A stretch of 13,723 bases of DNA, taken from assembly GCA_902783815.1 (NCBI GenBank), contig CACZSM010000010.1, positions 1 through 13,723 on the forward strand. Reading direction: 5' to 3'. Both the position numbers and the translations under genes were made by a program. Under the pieces are notes generated by a model. The model was not told the DNA's origin and did no database searches. It saw only the letters and a list, made by a program, of their open reading frames with translations. Positions 1-8,100 of the stretch are shown one piece after another (the stretch's first letter is position 1; every line of letters starts with the position of its first letter). The DNA is from an uncultured Ruminococcus sp. (GTDB taxonomy: Bacteria > Bacillota > Clostridia > Oscillospirales > Acutalibacteraceae).

Positions 1-434
1 AATTCAATCATCAAAGTTTTTGCTGAAAAAGCAGTGTTTATCAGTATTTCAGCCTTATTTTGCAATTTGAATTTCACGGATTCAGGAGATATTCTGAAAA
101 GCAAAACTTACCATAATATCAACTACAACTATAAATAGCAGCCAGATCTTTTTCATGCTGACTGTTTTTACTAATAAGACCACCTTCGGGAATATAACGA
201 AGCGCCAAGCAGATCAAGGCAATACATACATTAATTATATCACAAAATAAGCCAAAAAGTATATAAAAATAAAAAAATCCTATAAATATACGATATAATA
301 TAATCAGAAAATTCACACAAGTATTGTAAAGGGTGAGTAAACTATTTTTTAAAATAAATATACACAAATTGCCAGATATGTGATATGATATCATAATACG
401 AATTAAAAACTTACGCAGATATGAGGTGATAGAA
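1..434. other. AT-rich region without a convincing gene
   Basis: No supported gene. Plus frame 1 is open from the left edge to a TAG at 136-138 (45 codons), so the tail of a gene lying outside the window is possible, but the peptide has no recognisable motif. On the minus strand a 24-codon frame (156 to 82) would encode a Met-Lys-Lys-led hydrophobic peptide, but it has no ribosome binding site. A longer, very hydrophobic minus-strand frame at 119-448 is low-complexity AT translation and overlaps the promoter and start of the downstream transporter. I saw no riboswitch fold. The only clear signal is the promoter at 361-397. Confidence 0.6.
361..397 (+). promoter_or_regulatory. Sigma-A promoter of the cation transporter gene
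   Basis: TTGCCA (369-374), a 17-bp spacer and CATAAT (392-397) form a good sigma-A promoter ending 37 bp before the ATG at 435. An overlapping alternative uses TACACA (361-366), 17 bp and TATGAT (384-389) with an upstream TG, an extended -10. Either gives a leader of roughly 30-40 nt, too short for a metal riboswitch. Any metal-dependent control would therefore act at the DNA level. Confidence 0.6.
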
Positions 435-1547
435 ATGTCTGATGACATTCAGATCAGAGAGCAAACTATTGTAAGAACGAGTATTATTGGTATAGGTGCA
501 AATATAGTGCTTGTGGTATTTAAAGCTATTATTGGTCTGGTGACAAATTCTATTGCGCTTATTCTTGATGCCGTAAATAACCTGAGTGATGTACTTTCAA
601 GCGTTGTTACGATAGCGGGGGCAAAGTTTGCAAATAAGGCACCCGACAAAGAGCATCCATATGGACACGGAAGGGCAGAATATCTGAGTCAGCTTCTGGT
701 TGCCGCAATTATTTTTTATGCTGGTGTGACCGCTGCTGTTGAAGCTGTAAAGAAAATAATAGAGCCTGAGCCTGTCGATCACAACTATATCTCACTTATA
801 GTTATCGGCGCTGCAGTCGCAGTCAAGGTTATTCTCGGACTATATGTGCAGAGAAAGGGCAGGGAGGTTCATTCTGCTACTCTTGAATCCTCCGGTAAGG
901 ACGCACTTTTTGATGCAGTGATCTCAGTATCAGTTTTTATATCGGCAGTTGTCTGCATGATATCAGGATTCAATATGGAAGCATGGGTCGGAGTAGTAAT
1001 TTCACTATTCATAATAAAGTCAGGATTCGGTATGATAAAGGATGCCGTTGATGAAATGCTTGGGGTTCGCGCAGACTGTGAGCTTACTGAAAGGCTGAAA
1101 CAGACAATATCCGAGGAAGAGGAAGTAAAAGGAGTTTACGACCTTATACTGCATAATTACGGTCCGGAGAGATTTCTTGCATCCGCGCATATAGAGGTAC
1201 GCGATACAATAACCGCTGCAGAAATAGATGTCCTCACCAGGCAAATACAGGAAAAAGTGCTTTCAAAACATAGGGTAGTAATGACAGCAATAGGCATTTA
1301 TTCAGTTAATACATCAGATAATGAAGCGCTCAGGCTGCGTGCAGGCATACGGGAAGCAGTTATGGTAAAGGACGGAGTGATCCAATTCCACGGGTTTTAT
1401 GCAGACCTCGAAAATAAAACAATAAATTTTGATATCATTGTGGATTTTGAACACGATAAATACAAGCTGCATGATGAGATAGTAAAGGAGCTTACAGAAC
1501 TGTATCCCGGTTACAGATTCCGCATAACGCTTGATGCCGATATGTAA
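435..1547 (+). CDS. Cation diffusion facilitator (CDF) family metal efflux transporter
   Basis: Proton-coupled divalent metal exporter of the cytoplasmic membrane. I chose ATG 435 (370 aa) over GTG 426 because GAGGTGAT at 423-430 is then a correctly spaced ribosome binding site; the GTG lies inside it. The N-terminal half (about residues 12-215) has the six hydrophobic segments of the family. TM2 carries D45-A-V-N48-N-L-S-D52 and TM5 carries D156 and D160, giving an N-D/D-D transport site instead of the His-containing zinc site. HPYGHGR (about 64-70) follows TM2, as usual in CDFs. Residues from about 216 form the cytoplasmic dimerisation domain, followed by a further C-terminal segment (about 300-370). 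The N-D-D-D site is typical of manganese CDFs such as MntE, so Mn2+ is the best guess and Fe2+ or Zn2+ remain possible. It is monocistronic and convergent with the TIR-MORN gene. Confidence 0.9.
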   Translation: MSDDIQIREQTIVRTSIIGIGANIVLVVFKAIIGLVTNSIALILDAVNNLSDVLSSVVTIAGAKFANKAPDKEHPYGHGRAEYLSQLLVAAIIFYAGVTAAVEAVKKIIEPEPVDHNYISLIVIGAAVAVKVILGLYVQRKGREVHSATLESSGKDALFDAVISVSVFISAVVCMISGFNMEAWVGVVISLFIIKSGFGMIKDAVDEMLGVRADCELTERLKQTISEEEEVKGVYDLILHNYGPERFLASAHIEVRDTITAAEIDVLTRQIQEKVLSKHRVVMTAIGIYSVNTSDNEALRLRAGIREAVMVKDGVIQFHGFYADLENKTINFDIIVDFEHDKYKLHDEIVKELTELYPGYRFRITLDADM

Positions 1548-1596
1548 AAAAAGACCAGCGGTAAATTTATAGCCGCCGGTCATTTTTATGCTTATT
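1546..1596. terminator. Bidirectional intrinsic terminator
   Basis: A 9-bp stem with one G-T pair (1553-1561 with 1573-1581, loop of 11) lies between two convergent genes. On the plus strand it is followed by a T-rich tail (1582-1596). On the minus strand it is followed by a run of T from the A-rich stretch at 1546-1552. It can end the transporter transcript and the TIR-MORN transcript. Confidence 0.75.
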
Positions 1597-2551
1597 TTTT
1601 GTCCAGACAGATACCGTCCTTCCATACTCCCGAAAGGATCGTTCCATCTGTATCATGCCATGTTCCGCTGCCATTCCAGGGATCTCCGTCCCTGAATTCG
1701 CCTGTCCATTCACTGCCGTCCGACCATGTCATTGTACCGTTGCCGTTTATTGATCCGTTCCGGTACTCTCCTTCGTATTCAGCACCATCTGAATAAACAG
1801 TCTTTCCGCAGCCATCCTTCATATCATCCCTGAAAGAGCCATTGTATTCCGTACCGTCAATATAGGTTTCCCTGCCTTCTCCGCTGGGCTGTCCCATGCA
1901 GAAGTCGCCCTCGTAGGAAACTATATTGTAATACCATTCCTTGCCCTTGCCATGGAATCTTCCATTTTTGAATTCTCCTATATAGGAGCATCCGTCAGGA
2001 TAAATCATTCTGCCGAAGCCCTCCGGCTGGTTGTTTTCCACCTGACCATTGTAAATGCTGCCGTCTGCATATTTCAAGGTTGTCATCGCTATAACAGGCT
2101 TTTTTCCGCATTGACCCTCAATTATACACTTTTCCATTGATTCTGCTGAACGGATTTTATCTATGAAATCGTTATTATCATTATATTTGCTCCTGTATAA
2201 AGCCTGTAACATACAGAGGCGCATTTCAAGTCCCTGAGGCAGCTTTACATCATCAAGGTATATAAGAAGAATATTCTTTTGCTCATTGTTTGCATATTTA
2301 AGCTCTGCAAGACATTCATTAGAGGTGATATAGCCTTCGGATATAAAAGCAATAAAAAGCTCGCTGCCAAGCAGCTTACCGGCTATTTCATCCGACCAGT
2401 CATCAGTTCCCGGTATTATTTTTTCGTCATACCAGATGCGGTAGTTATAGGAAAGAAGAATATTGATTATGTAAGAAACATCTTCTTCGTCCTTATGGGA
2501 ATAGCTGACAAAGATATACGGTTCATTTTCACCATATGTTTCAAGATTCAT
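1592..2551 (-). CDS. TIR domain - MORN repeat fusion protein
   Basis: A 319-residue cytosolic protein without signal peptide or membrane segment. Residues 11 to about 130 are a TIR domain of the bacterial TIR_2 type: the first strand is YIFVSYSHKDEEDV (12-25), then a WYDEKIIPG...W BB-loop region (40-52), and S77-N-E-C80-L-A-E83, where E83 fits the catalytic glutamate of NAD-cleaving TIR domains. After a linker (about 131-160), six MORN units of exactly 23 residues begin at Y167, Y190, Y213, Y236, Y259 and W282, with a partial seventh (LSGVWKDG) before the end. TIR domains often hydrolyse NAD+ or make cyclic ADP-ribose signals in immunity; MORN repeats usually mediate membrane or protein contacts. 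The ribosome binding site AGGAGG (2560-2565) fixes the start. It has its own promoter. No partner such as a SLOG or Sir2 effector is adjacent, so its role in defence is inference. Confidence 0.85.
   Translation of the reverse strand: MNLETYGENEPYIFVSYSHKDEEDVSYIINILLSYNYRIWYDEKIIPGTDDWSDEIAGKLLGSELFIAFISEGYITSNECLAELKYANNEQKNILLIYLDDVKLPQGLEMRLCMLQALYRSKYNDNNDFIDKIRSAESMEKCIIEGQCGKKPVIAMTTLKYADGSIYNGQVENNQPEGFGRMIYPDGCSYIGEFKNGRFHGKGKEWYYNIVSYEGDFCMGQPSGEGRETYIDGTEYNGSFRDDMKDGCGKTVYSDGAEYEGEYRNGSINGNGTMTWSDGSEWTGEFRDGDPWNGSGTWHDTDGTILSGVWKDGICLDKK
1613..2053 (-). repeat. Six tandem MORN units of 69 bp
   Basis: The coding segment for residues 167-313 repeats with a strict 23-codon period. Each unit follows the pattern Y-x-G-x-(F/Y)-x-x-G-x-x-x-G-x-G-x-x-x-(Y/W)-x-D-G. 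Unit 2 lacks the final D-G (it reads Y-N-I-V) and unit 6 has one extra residue. The units have diverged at nucleotide level, so this is an old protein repeat and not a recent DNA duplication. Confidence 0.85.
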
Positions 2552-2590
2552 TTTGATCGCCTCCTCAGCAAAATAAACATTTTATGCAGA

Positions 2591-2618
2591 ATTATATTAG
2601 TATATCAGATCTTATCAA
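2591..2618 (-). promoter_or_regulatory. Near-consensus sigma-A promoter of the TIR-MORN gene
   Basis: Read on the minus strand, TTGATA (2618-2613), a 16-bp spacer and a perfect TATAAT (2596-2591) stand about 40 bp before the TIR-MORN ATG. The -35 box lies inside the last codons of metY and the -10 box lies after the metY stop (2605-2607). The predicted leader is about 30 nt and contains only the ribosome binding site. No terminator separates the two genes, so read-through from metY may add to expression. Confidence 0.7.
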
Positions 2619-3876
2619 GAGCCTGCTGAACATCTGCAATGATATCATCAATGTATTCAAGTCCAACGGACATTCTTATAAGATTCGGCTTTACTCCACA
2701 TTCCTCAAGCTGCTGGTCATTCATCTGACGATGAGTTGTGCTTGCCGGGTGAAGCGCACAGGTACGGGCGTCTGCAACATGGATAACCAACTTTGTCAGT
2801 TTAAGGTTATCCATAAACTGCATAGCCTTTTCCCTGCCGCCCTTTACGCCAAAGGAGATAACTCCGCAAGAGCCATTCGGCATATATTTCTGGCATCTCT
2901 CATAATACTTATTGCTTTTGAGTCCCGGATAGTTTACCCATTCGATCTTTTCATTTTTTTCAAGGAACTCTGCGACCTTCTGAGCATTTGAGCAGTGGCG
3001 TTCCATTCTAAGGAATAATGTTTCCAGTCCGAGATTGAGCAGAAAAGCATTCTGAGGACTTTGCTGCGCACCGTAATCTCTCATCAGGTGAGTGCAGGCT
3101 TTGGTGATATAAGCCGCCCTGCCGAATTTTTCTGCATAAACAACTCCATGATATGACTCATCCGGCTCTGTGAACATAGGGAATTTACCATTTGTCCAGT
3201 CAAAATTTCCGCTATCCACGATAACTCCGCCCAATGCAACAGCGTGACCGTCCATATACTTTGTAGTCGAATGAGTAACGATATCAGCGCCCCATTCAAA
3301 TGGACGGAAGTTTATCGGAGTAGGAAAGGTATTGTCAACTATAAGCGGAACACCATGCTTATGAGCAAGCTCTGCATAAAGCTCCACATCAGCAACATCC
3401 AGAGATGGATTGGAAACACTTTCAATAAATACAGCCTTTGTATTATCTTTGAAAGCAGCCTCAATTTCCTCACGGGAGGCATCAGGAGAAACGAATGTAA
3501 AATCTATTCCAAGCTCACGGAGAGATTTATTGAACAGATTGAATGTTCCTCCATATATAGCGGCAGCACTTACAACATGATCGCCGGCATGACATATATT
3601 TGTCACAGAGATCATGCTTGCAGCCTGTCCTGATGCAGTCAGCATAGCTCCGACGCCACCCTCAAGCTCAGCGATCTTTGCTGCGACAGTGCTGAGAGTA
3701 GGATTTGTAAGTCTTGTATAGAAAAAACCGTCCTCTTCAAGATCAAACAGCTTTCCGAGAGTTGCGGCGCTGTCGTACTTGAAAGTTGTGCTCTGAACTA
3801 TAGGAACGACTCTTGGTTCTCCGTTTTTCGGGTCATAGCCTGCCTGCAGGCATTTTGTGTTGATATGGTATTCCAT
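2605..3876 (-). CDS. metY: O-acetylhomoserine sulfhydrylase (PLP-dependent)
   Basis: Converts O-acetyl-L-homoserine and sulfide to homocysteine and acetate in the cytoplasm, the direct sulfhydrylation route to methionine. The protein has 423 residues, normal for MetY. I chose the ATG at 3876, which has AAGGAG nine bases upstream; an in-frame ATG at 3921 lacks such a site and lies within an inverted repeat. It is a Cys/Met metabolism PLP enzyme of fold type I: the YTRLTNPT motif (Y53, R55) contacts the cofactor phosphate of the partner subunit, D181 in LIVDNTF binds the pyridine nitrogen, and K206 in HSTTK is the Schiff-base lysine. The insert near residues 220-250 and the overall length favour MetY over cystathionine gamma-synthase or beta-lyase. 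It is separated from the upstream ECF gene by 111 bp carrying two inverted repeats and followed directly by the TIR-MORN promoter. Cystathionine-type activity cannot be excluded. Confidence 0.9.
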   Translation of the reverse strand: MEYHINTKCLQAGYDPKNGEPRVVPIVQSTTFKYDSAATLGKLFDLEEDGFFYTRLTNPTLSTVAAKIAELEGGVGAMLTASGQAASMISVTNICHAGDHVVSAAAIYGGTFNLFNKSLRELGIDFTFVSPDASREEIEAAFKDNTKAVFIESVSNPSLDVADVELYAELAHKHGVPLIVDNTFPTPINFRPFEWGADIVTHSTTKYMDGHAVALGGVIVDSGNFDWTNGKFPMFTEPDESYHGVVYAEKFGRAAYITKACTHLMRDYGAQQSPQNAFLLNLGLETLFLRMERHCSNAQKVAEFLEKNEKIEWVNYPGLKSNKYYERCQKYMPNGSCGVISFGVKGGREKAMQFMDNLKLTKLVIHVADARTCALHPASTTHRQMNDQQLEECGVKPNLIRMSVGLEYIDDIIADVQQALDKI

Positions 3877-3908
3877 TTCTATTTTCTCCTTCAAAGATGA
3901 TTTTTGCA

Positions 3909-3966
3909 GCTGACAGTACATTTATATTACTGTCAGCCAGATATTTTCAGGCAGCCTTCAGGCTGC
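3909..3966 (-). promoter_or_regulatory. Two perfect inverted repeats in the metY leader, with a candidate promoter
   Basis: Arms GCTGACAGTA (3909-3918) and TACTGTCAGC (3928-3937) form a perfect 10-bp inverted repeat with a 9-nt spacer. GCAGCC (3951-3956) and GGCTGC (3961-3966) form a second with a TTCA loop. Neither is followed by a T run on either strand, so neither is a good terminator. A candidate promoter on the minus strand is CTGAAA (3950-3945), 18 bp and TATAAA (3926-3921). Its -10 box falls in the spacer of the 10-bp repeat, as for a repressor operator. The alternative is a structured leader RNA. The promoter call is weak; the inverted repeats are certain. Confidence 0.4.
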
Positions 3967-3987
3967 ACAAAAATTACAGAATAATAG

Positions 3988-4506
3988 TCAGTTTCTGACG
4001 AGTCTTCTCTTTATTTGCATTTTATCCATTGCAGCGCCTGTTGAAACAAAAAGCGCTATACTTGCGACTGTCTGGATAATATTAGTGGGGATGTCAGCAA
4101 GAGCGGCGATAAAATCTCCATAGAGAATACCGCCTGCAATGTAATAACCGCCAACGCAAATCAACATAGCGCTCATAGAAGCAAACCAATTGCGTCGGCA
4201 GAGCATTTTCTCATTTTTTGATGTAAACATAAGAGCTGTTGCAGATTTTATAATAACCGTAGGAAGTACCCAGATGGCGTAGCCGGAAAGAAAATCCGAC
4301 ATTCCTGCGCCTATAGCTGCTGCGCATACGGCGTATGGTGCTGGCAGCAAAGCTGCTGCAATACAGATAAGAGCATCTCCGATATGGATATAGCCCTGTT
4401 GGGTAGGAATGTGTACAAATGCAGTCAGAACATATATCATGGCTGCAAACAATGCTGCGAGTACAGCATAACGAAGCTGAATTTCCTTTTTTCTCCTGTC
4501 TGACAT
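3988..4506 (-). CDS. ECF-type transporter S component (integral membrane, substrate unknown)
   Basis: A 172-residue, very hydrophobic protein with five or six membrane segments between a basic N-terminus (SDRRKKE) and a basic C-terminus (KRRLVRN). GYIHIGDALI (about 38-47), followed by a small-residue-rich helix and SDFLSGY (about 70-76), is characteristic of substrate-specific S components of energy-coupling-factor vitamin and precursor transporters. It resembles the uncharacterised subfamily I know as TIGR04002. S components bind the substrate and work with a shared EcfT-EcfA1-EcfA2 module, which is not encoded here. The start at 4506 has GGAGAG eight bases upstream. It lies 18 bp after the dTMP kinase stop, so the two are very probably cotranscribed. 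The sequence alone does not show the substrate; the neighbour hints at a nucleoside or a related precursor. Confidence 0.75.
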   Translation of the reverse strand: MSDRRKKEIQLRYAVLAALFAAMIYVLTAFVHIPTQQGYIHIGDALICIAAALLPAPYAVCAAAIGAGMSDFLSGYAIWVLPTVIIKSATALMFTSKNEKMLCRRNWFASMSAMLICVGGYYIAGGILYGDFIAALADIPTNIIQTVASIALFVSTGAAMDKMQIKRRLVRN

Positions 4507-4524
4507 AATATAATCTCTCCTATT

Positions 4525-5157
4525 CTAATTCTTGTCTTGTCTAAGGGAATCATATATCCTGATGACATCCTCAGAGACCTCCTCAATGCTCCTTACCGCA
4601 TTGACTATTTTTATATTCTCACTTCCGGAAAGTCTTTTAAATACTTCAAAAAAGCGTTCTCTTATCCTTTTTTGAGTTTCCTTATTTTCATATATTTCCC
4701 TGTCAAGTCTGCTGCTGTCAATTCTTTCATCGCAGCTTTCGATATCCACATCGAGGAAGATGCAGAGGTCAGGCTTTGTGATCTCCTTACAGCCCAGATT
4801 TATCTGCATCACCCAGTCGAGATCTGCATCTATTCCCTGATATGCAAAGGACGAATAGTAATATCTGTCACAGATAACATCTATTCCCTTTTCAAGATAC
4901 TGCTTTATACCGTTTTTCGGGTTTACATTATGAAAGACCCTGTCTGCCATAAACAGTGCAGAAAGCTCATAGGCATCCCTTTTTGTAAATCCTCCGAGCG
5001 CATCACGGATAATACCGCCCGTTGAAGATGCTGTCGGTTCTGCTGTCAGACAGACCCTCCTGCCCAGTTTCTGTACATACTGGAGCAGGAGTGCTGTCTG
5101 TGTTCCCTTACCTGAGCCGTCAAGTCCTTCAAAAACTATAAGTTTTCCTTTTTCCAT
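4525..5157 (-). CDS. tmk: dTMP kinase
   Basis: Phosphorylates dTMP to dTDP with ATP for DNA precursor synthesis. At 210 residues it has the usual length. The P-loop is FEGLDGSGKGT (9-19), the DRY motif is D97-R98-Y99 followed by YSSFAYQG (101-108), and the Arg-rich lid is around 145-156 (R145, R150, R153). All main thymidylate kinase motifs are present. The gene starts 10 bp after the stop of the secreted phosphoesterase with only a weak GAGAG site, so translation may depend on ribosomes arriving from upstream. It ends 18 bp before the S component. Housekeeping tmk in Firmicutes often lies near holB or other replication genes, which are absent here, so this may be a second, specialised copy; that needs the rest of the genome. 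The kinase fold is certain, while the exact nucleotide preference is inferred. Confidence 0.85.
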   Translation of the reverse strand: MEKGKLIVFEGLDGSGKGTQTALLLQYVQKLGRRVCLTAEPTASSTGGIIRDALGGFTKRDAYELSALFMADRVFHNVNPKNGIKQYLEKGIDVICDRYYYSSFAYQGIDADLDWVMQINLGCKEITKPDLCIFLDVDIESCDERIDSSRLDREIYENKETQKRIRERFFEVFKRLSGSENIKIVNAVRSIEEVSEDVIRIYDSLRQDKN

Positions 5158-5167
5158 GTCAGTTCTC

Positions 5168-8100
5168 TCATTCCGAAGTTATAGTAAATGTCTTGGTGGC
5201 GGTTTTGCCTGAGCTGTCCTCAACAACTGCCTTTACCTGATATGTTGCCTTTACAGCCGGAGTGAATTCAGCATATTCAGAAGAAGTCTTTATCTGCGTC
5301 CATGAGGAGCTTGTGGACTTCTTATAGTAGAAGCTGTACTTATAAGGAGCTGTTGCACCGCTTGCATTTGCAGTTATCTTTACAGTTGTACCCTTTTTTA
5401 CCTTTGTTGCGCTGACATAGCTCTCATTGAGCAGTGTGGAAGCGGAAACCACTGTTATCTTATACTGTTTTGTAACTATAGTGCCTGCGCTGTCTTTTAC
5501 ATTGATCCGTACATTGTAATCAGCTGTCATTGCCGGAGTAAATTCTGCGGTCGAAGCGCTGCCGTATTCCTCACCAATTGCAATAAATGCCTTGCTTGCA
5601 GCCTTCTTGTAGTAGAAAGCATACTTATATCCGCCCGCGCCGTTTTCAGCTGAACCAGTTATTTTTACAGTAGTATTTCTTGCAACTGTAGTTCTGTCTG
5701 TAACAGATGTATTGATAAGATCATTGCCCTGTGGTTTTGTAGATTCAACTGTAAACTGTTTTGTAACGATCTTTCCGGTGCCGTCCTTGACATTTACCTT
5801 TACAAGATATTTTGCCACTGTTGCCGGAACGAAGCTGACCTGTTTTGTATTGCCGTAAAGCTCGCCTATTGTCTGCCATGCACCGCTTGTAGATTTTTTG
5901 TAATAGAAGGCATACTTATAATTGCCGTCGCCGCCTTCTGCATCTCCGGTAACGAATACAGAAGTGTTCTGAGGAACCTTTACGCTGCCGATAACAGCCT
6001 TATTTACAAGCTCCTTTGGCTGAACAACGCTTGTATCTGTACAGATGACTTTTACCTTCTTTGTTGACGGATAATATACGATCTCAATTTTGCTGTTTTC
6101 GTTCAAACCGCTTACAGTAATACTCTTTCCTCTTGAAGATGATACTGAAAGTGTATATTCAAATTCTGCACCGTTTTCAAAATCAAGTTTCTGGCTTTCC
6201 GGAACACAAAGATATTTGCTTTCTGATTTGAGGCAGAAGCTGATATTCTTTTCTGAATTTGACTTATATTCAGTCTTGTATGTACCGTCGCTGCTGCTCT
6301 TGAAATAGGTATCGGTATTATCCCAGCCATGCTCATCCGTTACATAATACAACAATGCGATCTGCTCATCATTTTCGCCCGTATTATATGAGAAGTTTTT
6401 TACCTTGTATTTGCCATTTTCGGAGCCGTTGATATAGAAGGCATTGCCCTCATAGCTTTCAAGTGCGATATCCACTGTCTGATTAGCATTGCTTCCGCCG
6501 TTGAAAATAATATTTTTGAATTCGTCTGCGCTTTTGAATTCGACCTTGTAGATGTCCTGTCCGTATGAATTAGTGCTGAATTTTGAGAGCTTTACGCCTG
6601 GCCACTCTGCATTTTTGGAGGAACCGCTCCATGCGTAAGCGTAAACACTGCTCCACTTTTCTGTATTGACAAAGTAATATGTACCTTTAAGAGCATGATA
6701 TGATATGTTTCCGGTATATACAGAAAGAGCCTCTATTCTCTTTTCAAATTCTGCGATAACAGCCTTATCAGCAACTGTCTGATCCTTATACTCATAATAG
6801 AGTTTTTTAAGGCTCTGGTAGCTGTCGTAGGAAGCATAAGCATAGTATTTTGAAAGAACATATGATACCTTTGCAAGTTCCTGAGATGCGTCTGCTGTTT
6901 CGTTTGTCATAGTTATCTTTTCGGTCGTATCTATTACCGGAGATTCGCTTGTACGGGAACCATTCATAATATAGCTGTAAAGAGGATATATCTTCTTATC
7001 AGTGATGTTTACGCCATAGAATATTATGCTGTTCTCATATACCTCTACATGATATGCCTGTGAATTGAATCCCTTTCCGCCATTTCTTTCAAGACCGTCA
7101 TCACTTGAATTAGGCATTGTTGATCCTGCAAGAGATGGTGTATGTATCATATTTGCAGCCGTTCCGTTTTCATTCGAGTAGTTGTAATTCATCACGAAGT
7201 CCTCATGCGTATGTCCTGAAAGGAACATTACATTCGGATAGGTTTCAAGTATTTCCTTGAACTTCATTGTTGATGAATGTTTCTGGTTCAAAAGACCATT
7301 ATAATACGGATTACTCATTCTGTCGCCTGCGCCGAAGCCTTTTATCGGAGAGTGCTGTATAATAAATATATTTCTGCTGCTGTAATACTGATTTATCAGA
7401 CTCTTTACCCAGTTCAGCTGTTCATCTGTAAATTCCTCGTAGTTATGCGGATCTTTATTAAGCTCCAGAGCCATGAAAATGAAAATATCGCCTGTTTTCT
7501 TCTCTACCATATAGAAATAAGGCTTACCGCTTTTTGAGCCGTCTGTACCTGAGCCTTTTACAAAGGATTTCAGACCGCTTTCAACATCCTGACGCATATC
7601 ATGGTTGCCGTCCGATTCCCATACAGGGTTTACATAATCACTATTGCTCAGTACCTTCTGGTAAGCATCCCATTCCTTATCCGGACCGGAATCGTTTGTA
7701 ACGACATCTCCGGATATGATTATATAGTCTGCTCCCATATCACAGCTATAGCCAAGTGCCTTTTTGAGATTGCTCTCAGCATTGACATACCAAAGACTTC
7801 CCTTATCAATATGCACATCAGAGTATGCGCTGAATGTATAAAGCAGTTTTCCGCTTCCATAGCTTGTCTGCCTGAACTGTGGGAGATAATACTCTGCAAC
7901 TATTTCCTCATTGCTGCCGTCAATCTTTACAGCAACAATAGAGTCAGCAGCAGCCGGAATAGCTACATGAGATTCTAAAGTTATACTCTTGCTTTCACTT
8001 GCGTTCAGATCGAATTCCGATATCGGGTAGTAATTAGCGAGAATTGATCTGCCCTGTGCCCAGAACAGCTTATATTTTCCTGAATCCTTTGCTGTGAAGG

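Noticed and set aside
1..138. Plus-strand frame open from the left edge to TAG at 136
   Set aside because: Forty-five codons without a recognisable motif; chance open frames of this size are common in such sequence.
426..434. GTG start for the cation transporter
   Set aside because: The GTG lies inside the GAGGTGAT ribosome binding site that serves the ATG at 435.
119..448. Minus-strand 109-codon hydrophobic open frame
   Set aside because: It is AT-rich low-complexity translation without a ribosome binding site, and it covers the promoter and start of the plus-strand transporter.
3877..3921. Longer metY starting at ATG 3921
   Set aside because: The extra 15 residues do not fit the family's N-terminus, the ATG lies in an inverted repeat, and the ATG at 3876 has a proper AAGGAG site.
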